Below are positions 15,592 through 19,715 of a DNA stretch of 19,715 nucleotides, piece by piece. Source of the stretch: JBKHYG01 sp046565595 (GTDB taxonomy: Bacteria; Actinomycetota; AC-67); NCBI GenBank assembly GCA_046565595.1, contig JBKHYG010000054.1, forward strand, positions 1 through 19,715. The letters are read 5' to 3'. Under the pieces are notes generated by a model. That model saw nothing but the letters and a program-made list of their open reading frames with translations, searched no databases and was not told where the DNA came from. How positions within the stretch are numbered: position 1 is the first letter of the stretch; every line of letters starts with the position of its first letter. The translations under genes and the position numbers were made by a program.

Positions 15592-18500
15592 CTATGTGAG
15601 CGACCGCAGGCCTCTGCGGCGTCCCAGCAGGACCGCAGGACCCACCAGCAACAATAAGACGCTAGCCGCCAGACCGGCGTCCTGCCACGAGCGCGACAGG
15701 AAAACCGCTCCGCGGAAGATGTAGGTGATCGGCGTGACGATGGTGGTCGGAGGCGATGGCGGCGCCGGTTCCTCGAAGGTCGGCGGGAGGTCGGGCCCAC
15801 CTGTGATCGAGATCAGGTCGTCGGTCATGTCCCACGGCGGCAGGTCATCACCGAATGTGTCGGTCGGCGTCTCCGGGAAGTTCGGGTTGAGCAGGAAGAT
15901 GCCGTAGGTGACCGAGGCATCCACGCCGGCGAACTGGAACAGCTGGCGGCCACGACCAAGGGTCGGGTCGTCGCCGTAGAACTGGATCTCGAAGGCGGGG
16001 ACCTGCGTGGAACCGTCATTGCTGACCGATCGGGAGCCGATCTGCTGGAACCGGTCCTTCTGGATGCTCGCGAGATACCCGCCCGGCGAACCCTGACGGA
16101 GTTCACGGTCGGGTTCTGGGATGGAAGCCTTCCCGCGGGCACCCAGGACGCGGTTCATGATCTCGAGGAAGGGGCGGCTCCCCAGTGGCGTTCCGTTAGC
16201 CGCACTTGCCTGCTCGGGGGTCTCACTGCAAGCCTTGATCGCACCGTCGATGTTCTGATCGTCATCTCCGTAGTTCAACGGATCTACCGTGCCGATCGGG
16301 TAACTGATGCCGTCGCCCCCGTCCACCGGGTTCTGGATGCCTTGAGTGGCGTCGTACAAGGGGTCTCCGACCTCGACCGGATCTGGGTCGGGAGGCAGAT
16401 CCCCTGCGGGAGAGTCGATCGGGATGACGCTGTATCGGCCAGAGATCTCGGGGATCGAGACGCCGCAGACGCGCCTCTCGAGGCTGGTGCCTGCGGTGCC
16501 CGGTCGGCCAGCCGCCCAAGCTTCTGCCTTCGAGTAGGCGATGTCGATCGAGATCCGATCACCGATGGCGATGTCGCGCGCGTAAGCAACCGTCTGCGCA
16601 ACGAGTCCGCGATCCTCGTCCCGGTACAGCCGCGTGAAACTGCCGACGCTTCCGACCTCGAGCGAGTCGACGCCGGGTGGCAGGTCGTCCACGATCAGCG
16701 CGCCCGCGACCGCGTCGGCGTCGACGCGAGACTCGAGCTGACCACAATGCACCTTCGCGTTGTTGTCCTCCAAGGGCTGTGAGGTATCACGGGGCGAAGC
16801 AAGGACAGGGTCGAGTTCGGTACCCGTCTGCGTCTGGTCTTGACCACCCACACCGGTCTGGGCTGGAACCGGGTCACGGTCGGCTGGCCGCAAGGTGGTG
16901 GTCTTCTCGTCGGTGCCTTCTCCCGAGCATTGCGCCTTGAAGAAAGGCCACTCGGTGCCAAGGATCTCGTCGCCCTGTGACTGACCGTCCCTGTCCTCGT
17001 CCTCTGGCAGGAACCGGGGTGGCTCGTCCAAGGCAGCCGGTAGGGGATAAGGATGGCATCGCCCGGACGGTTCGCGAACATCGGCGATGGTACCGCTGTC
17101 GGTGGTGGCTGCCGCAGCTTCGGCAGAGGTCAGGTTGGTAGCGAGACTCGCGAAGGGGATCGATCCGAGCGCGAATTCACGATCAGGGGTGCTGCACGGA
17201 GACTGCGAATAGTTAGCCACCACGCGCAGGGTCGCACCTGAGACATTCACTCCGATCGGCACGGCACCCAGGACGCCGCCGGCCATGAGGGTCCGGACGC
17301 CGTACGCGTGGCCGGTTCCCGTGAAGTTCGCAGAAGTGACGCCCTCTTGTTCTTTGACATCCGTGGTGAAGCGATCGAGGTCGGTCAGTTCGGCGTCCTC
17401 GGAGATCGGTACGCGGTCCTCGATGATCTTGTACTCGGTCGTCTCGCTGGCGTGCACGAAGATCCGCGGGAAGCCCGACGGATGAGCGGTGTCGACCGCC
17501 AGAGCTAGGTCGGCGTTGGGAACGAAAACATCTTCGTACCGGGTCATCTGCGGGACGGGCGCGCGACGCATGTCCGTTGCGACCAGCGCTGCCGGCTGCT
17601 TCTGCGATCCGCGTTCGGTGGCTGCCGCCATCACATAGAGCCGACCCGAGGTCTGGTCGATCCCTGAGACGGTGGGGATCTGAGCAAGCGTCGCAGCAAC
17701 GATGCCCGTGTAGTTCGAGGATTCGCCGCTGAAGACCCAATAGGTTTCACCCGCAGGGTTGCTGATCCGGAACGCGAGCCGGTCGGTCATCCGGTCAGCC
17801 AAGACATCCACCACGGATTGCGGGCCAGGGTATGCGTCCTCGCCGCTGGGTTGACCGTTCTGATCCAGCCGGATGCGCACGACTTGGCCCGTCTGACCCT
17901 GCGCATGACAGCCGAGGTAGATGCCGGCGCCCAAGCGTGCCTGGAAGATGGTCAGCGGATAGCGAGACTGGGTATCCAGCGGGTACTTGACCGTGCAGGA
18001 CTGGATCCGGTAGTTGAAGTCTTGACGACCCGTCTCGGCGTCCCATTGGGTAGCCCACGAGACATACAGGTTGCCTTCCAGCCCTGGCGCCATCGGCTCG
18101 GTCCAGAGCATCAGGATCTTCGACCTAGAGCCCGAGATATACGAGGGGACGAACTCCATCGCAACCGGCGTGGGTGCCGCACCGATCGTCTGCGGTAGGC
18201 AGGCGGCCGAGGTGCAGACGCCGACATCCTCTGGTCCATCCGGAGAGTCATCTCGGATCTCGACGGCGGCCGTAGGGTCGTTTGCTTCCAGACGGTCCAT
18301 GGTCCGTATGACGGCCCCGGTTCCGCCGTCGATGGCCACCAACCCGCCGAAGAAGAGGCTCCGCTCTATGTAGGGCAGGTAGAGGATGTTCTCGTCCTCG
18401 TCGAGGGCGTGTATGTACTCGATGATCCCCGCTCCACGGTTGGTGAACAGCGGGACCTGAAGGAGGACCTCGTGACGGATCCTGAAGGTGTCGAGATCAA

Positions 18501-18750
18501 CGATCCGGATCAGCGTGTCGATCCCCTCTAGAGGGAAGAACTGATACGCGGTTCGCGCCGGAGGGTTGAGGATCAGGGCGCCAGCCGGGATCGCCGGGCT
18601 CGTCTGAGTCCCCTCAGGCTCGGAGTACTTCCAGGTCCCTGCGAAACGCATCTGGTTCTCAGCAGCCTGTGACACCTGGGGGAGAAGACCAGGTACGAGA
18701 ACCGCAGCGAACAGGGCTGCGATCACCTTCGAGACCGTCTTGTGCGCCAT
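15592..18750 (-). CDS. Large exported protein with C-terminal membrane anchor, first gene of the Liv-type operon
   Basis: The product is 1052 residues. A Sec signal peptide covers 1-29 (cleavage after QVSQA). The N-terminal half has repeated strands such as IRIVDLDTFRI, LVAIDGGTGAVI and GRLYVMAAATERG, suggesting a beta-propeller of the quinoprotein/YVTN kind. An acidic DEDRDGQSQGDE segment (about 580-592) looks like a thrombospondin-type calcium loop. The C-terminal half is Pro/Asp-rich. It ends in a Pro-rich stalk, one transmembrane helix (about 1024-1043) and the basic tail RRRGLRSLT, so the bulk lies outside the cell. No LPXTG motif is seen. It precedes the solute-binding gene by 15 nt, so the two are co-transcribed. 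It could be a surface scaffold or sensor for the transporter. Both ideas are inference, and no catalytic motif is visible. Confidence 0.88.
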   Translation of the reverse strand: MAHKTVSKVIAALFAAVLVPGLLPQVSQAAENQMRFAGTWKYSEPEGTQTSPAIPAGALILNPPARTAYQFFPLEGIDTLIRIVDLDTFRIRHEVLLQVPLFTNRGAGIIEYIHALDEDENILYLPYIERSLFFGGLVAIDGGTGAVIRTMDRLEANDPTAAVEIRDDSPDGPEDVGVCTSAACLPQTIGAAPTPVAMEFVPSYISGSRSKILMLWTEPMAPGLEGNLYVSWATQWDAETGRQDFNYRIQSCTVKYPLDTQSRYPLTIFQARLGAGIYLGCHAQGQTGQVVRIRLDQNGQPSGEDAYPGPQSVVDVLADRMTDRLAFRISNPAGETYWVFSGESSNYTGIVAATLAQIPTVSGIDQTSGRLYVMAAATERGSQKQPAALVATDMRRAPVPQMTRYEDVFVPNADLALAVDTAHPSGFPRIFVHASETTEYKIIEDRVPISEDAELTDLDRFTTDVKEQEGVTSANFTGTGHAYGVRTLMAGGVLGAVPIGVNVSGATLRVVANYSQSPCSTPDREFALGSIPFASLATNLTSAEAAAATTDSGTIADVREPSGRCHPYPLPAALDEPPRFLPEDEDRDGQSQGDEILGTEWPFFKAQCSGEGTDEKTTTLRPADRDPVPAQTGVGGQDQTQTGTELDPVLASPRDTSQPLEDNNAKVHCGQLESRVDADAVAGALIVDDLPPGVDSLEVGSVGSFTRLYRDEDRGLVAQTVAYARDIAIGDRISIDIAYSKAEAWAAGRPGTAGTSLERRVCGVSIPEISGRYSVIPIDSPAGDLPPDPDPVEVGDPLYDATQGIQNPVDGGDGISYPIGTVDPLNYGDDDQNIDGAIKACSETPEQASAANGTPLGSRPFLEIMNRVLGARGKASIPEPDRELRQGSPGGYLASIQKDRFQQIGSRSVSNDGSTQVPAFEIQFYGDDPTLGRGRQLFQFAGVDASVTYGIFLLNPNFPETPTDTFGDDLPPWDMTDDLISITGGPDLPPTFEEPAPPSPPTTIVTPITYIFRGAVFLSRSWQDAGLAASVLLLLVGPAVLLGRRRGLRSLT

Positions 18751-18756
18751 GGGTCG

Positions 18757-18762
18757 ATTGTA
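18757..18762 (-). promoter_or_regulatory. Candidate -10 element for leaderless transcription of the 1052-residue protein gene
   Basis: On the - strand TACAAT stands with six bases between it and ATG 18750. This is the spacing expected when transcription starts at the A of the start codon, a frequent arrangement in actinobacteria. No good -35 box is seen 17 nt upstream (GCGCCC), and a purine-rich GGAAGG lies just upstream of TACAAT. The call is therefore weak. Confidence 0.35.
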
Positions 18763-18783
18763 CCTTCCGGGTCTGATATGGGC

Positions 18784-18816
18784 GCGGCGCCATGCGGTCT
18801 TCCCGCATGGCGCCGC
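18784..18816 (-). terminator. Terminator hairpin after the last (upstream) secreted-protein gene
   Basis: A perfect 14-bp stem pairs GCGGCGCCATGCGG (18784-18797) with its complement at 18803-18816 around a 5-nt loop. It lies 28 nt beyond the stop of the gene at 18844-19617 in that gene's direction. It therefore separates that transcript from the long operon starting at 18750. No U-tract follows. Confidence 0.75.
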
Positions 18817-18843
18817 ACCATGTACCGCGCTGTTCTTGCCTAC

Positions 18844-19617
18844 TTAGAAAGCAACGATCATGCCCTCGACCTGGAAACCGGTCGTCGGGTCAGTGACGCC
18901 GGCGTTGCCTGCGTTACCTGCACCACGCGAGGAGGTGAATCCAACCAAGGTCGAGGTGTAGGTCTTGGGGTCGCCCTTGATCTTGTAGGTAGCTGTTCCC
19001 TGGAGTGGGAGGATGGTGGCAGCGGACTGCTCCCAACCAAGGGTCCCTGACGAGGTGTATTCACCGGTCGCTGAGGTGAATACGAAACTTCCGCTTCCGG
19101 TCGAGCCACCCGCGTGCGCTCCATGACCTGCGATCGGGCCGGGCTTCAAGCGGCCCGCGAGTCGGGTACCGCAGCCGGGGCCTTCGATCGAGTCGACACA
19201 CACATTGGTAGGAGGAGTCGTCCCGCCTTGCTTGATCTCGAGCGAGTAAGGGCCGTTCGCGCCTGGACCGACACCCGGGGCGAAGAGACCCTGCTTAGTT
19301 GGGGCCCACTTCCCGATCCTGTTACCCGTCGCTGGTCCCCACCACTGCGGGTGCGTGCTCTGGCCGGGATTGACTGCGAGGTCGTGACCCTCGCCGGGGT
19401 AGGTGCACCATGCCTTCTTGGCCGCGTCCGTGGTGAACTGCTTGTTGCCGTAATCGTTGCGCTCCTGGACGGTGCGTAGATCGGCAGCTTCGCAGACATT
19501 GCCGACACCCTCGGTGACGATCACAGTCGCGGGGACGGCCTGCGCCTGAGCCGGCGCGGTCCCGAAGAGACCGGCGCTCATCGCGAGCGCGGCCGTGATG
19601 GCGAGTTTCCGCCGCAT
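18844..19617 (-). CDS. Secreted protein of unknown function
   Basis: The product is 257 residues from ATG 19617, with a strong AAGGAGGAA Shine-Dalgarno (19622-19630) 6 nt upstream. The signal peptide is MRRKLAITAALAMSAGLFGTAPAQAQA (cleavage near 25-27). The mature protein has four cysteines in the first half (VCEAADL, WCTYPGEG, VCVDSIEGPGCG), then a Gly/Ser-rich stretch with HGAHAGGSTGSGSFVF, and beta-rich C-terminal sequence ending in GFQVEGMIVAF. No transmembrane anchor or sorting signal follows, so it is probably released or held non-covalently. I recognise no family. It is its own transcription unit by the hairpin downstream and the promoter region running off the window edge upstream. 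Confidence 0.86.
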   Translation of the reverse strand: MRRKLAITAALAMSAGLFGTAPAQAQAVPATVIVTEGVGNVCEAADLRTVQERNDYGNKQFTTDAAKKAWCTYPGEGHDLAVNPGQSTHPQWWGPATGNRIGKWAPTKQGLFAPGVGPGANGPYSLEIKQGGTTPPTNVCVDSIEGPGCGTRLAGRLKPGPIAGHGAHAGGSTGSGSFVFTSATGEYTSSGTLGWEQSAATILPLQGTATYKIKGDPKTYTSTLVGFTSSRGAGNAGNAGVTDPTTGFQVEGMIVAF

Positions 19618-19715
19618 GAGGTTCCTCCTTACATGCTGGGTTGGCTCTCAACCTCTGCGCGATAAGTTTCGACGCCGACCTCGCGATTCCTTCCGACCGA
19701 ACGGACGCGAATCGG

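Noticed and set aside
14770..15724. Two overlapping + strand frames of about 290 codons
   Set aside because: They are antisense shadows of the solute-binding protein gene in GC-rich DNA. They are rich in Arg, Pro and Ser with no domain, and the - strand protein is clearly real.

Overview
The window is about 19.7 kb of high-GC bacterial DNA. It carries the end of an rRNA operon (23S from near its 5' end, then 5S), followed by genes for exported proteins and an ABC transporter. The rRNA sequences, the GTG/TTG starts, the signal peptides and the fused Liv-type permease/ATPase fit an uncultured member of the Actinomycetota. That placement is an inference from overall character, not from a search.

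Bases 1-4873 are a 23S rRNA gene, entering at about E. coli position 95. It is interrupted by three group I introns: after U1923 (2020-2769), after U1931 (2778-3351) and after U2604 (4024-4577), E. coli numbering. The first two are separated by an 8-nt micro-exon in helix 69/domain IV. All three are related and each carries a single-motif LAGLIDADG reading frame. Only the first frame is full length. The second and third have each lost, in frame, about 50-60 residues between the LAGLIDADG helix and the C-terminal half. The spliced exons look like a normal 23S with intact peptidyl-transferase sequences. A 5S gene (4943-5060) and a strong hairpin (5065-5092) close the operon.

Bases 5200-7960 hold five small signal-peptide proteins in two families. 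Three on the + strand (5201-5650, 6957-7388, 7512-7955) share a QD-x-N-x-N...GEP...GCG motif and exactly two mature cysteines. Two on the - strand (5713-6201, 6294-6752) share a C-x-x-DLVI start and four cysteines. Perfect or near-perfect inverted repeats separate the transcription units. I assign neither family a function.

Bases 8073-18750 form one long - strand run of tightly packed genes. In transcription order they are: a 1052-residue exported, C-terminally membrane-anchored protein; a branched-chain-amino-acid-type solute-binding protein; a 1063-residue fusion of LivH, LivM and LivG; LivF; two small predicted lipoproteins; and a metallo-beta-lactamase-fold hydrolase. TGATG and ATGA overlaps between several of them suggest translational coupling. 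The likely role is an uptake system for an amino acid or related small polar solute, with accessory surface proteins of unknown job. A terminator-like hairpin separates this operon from the last gene (18844-19617), another exported protein of unknown function.
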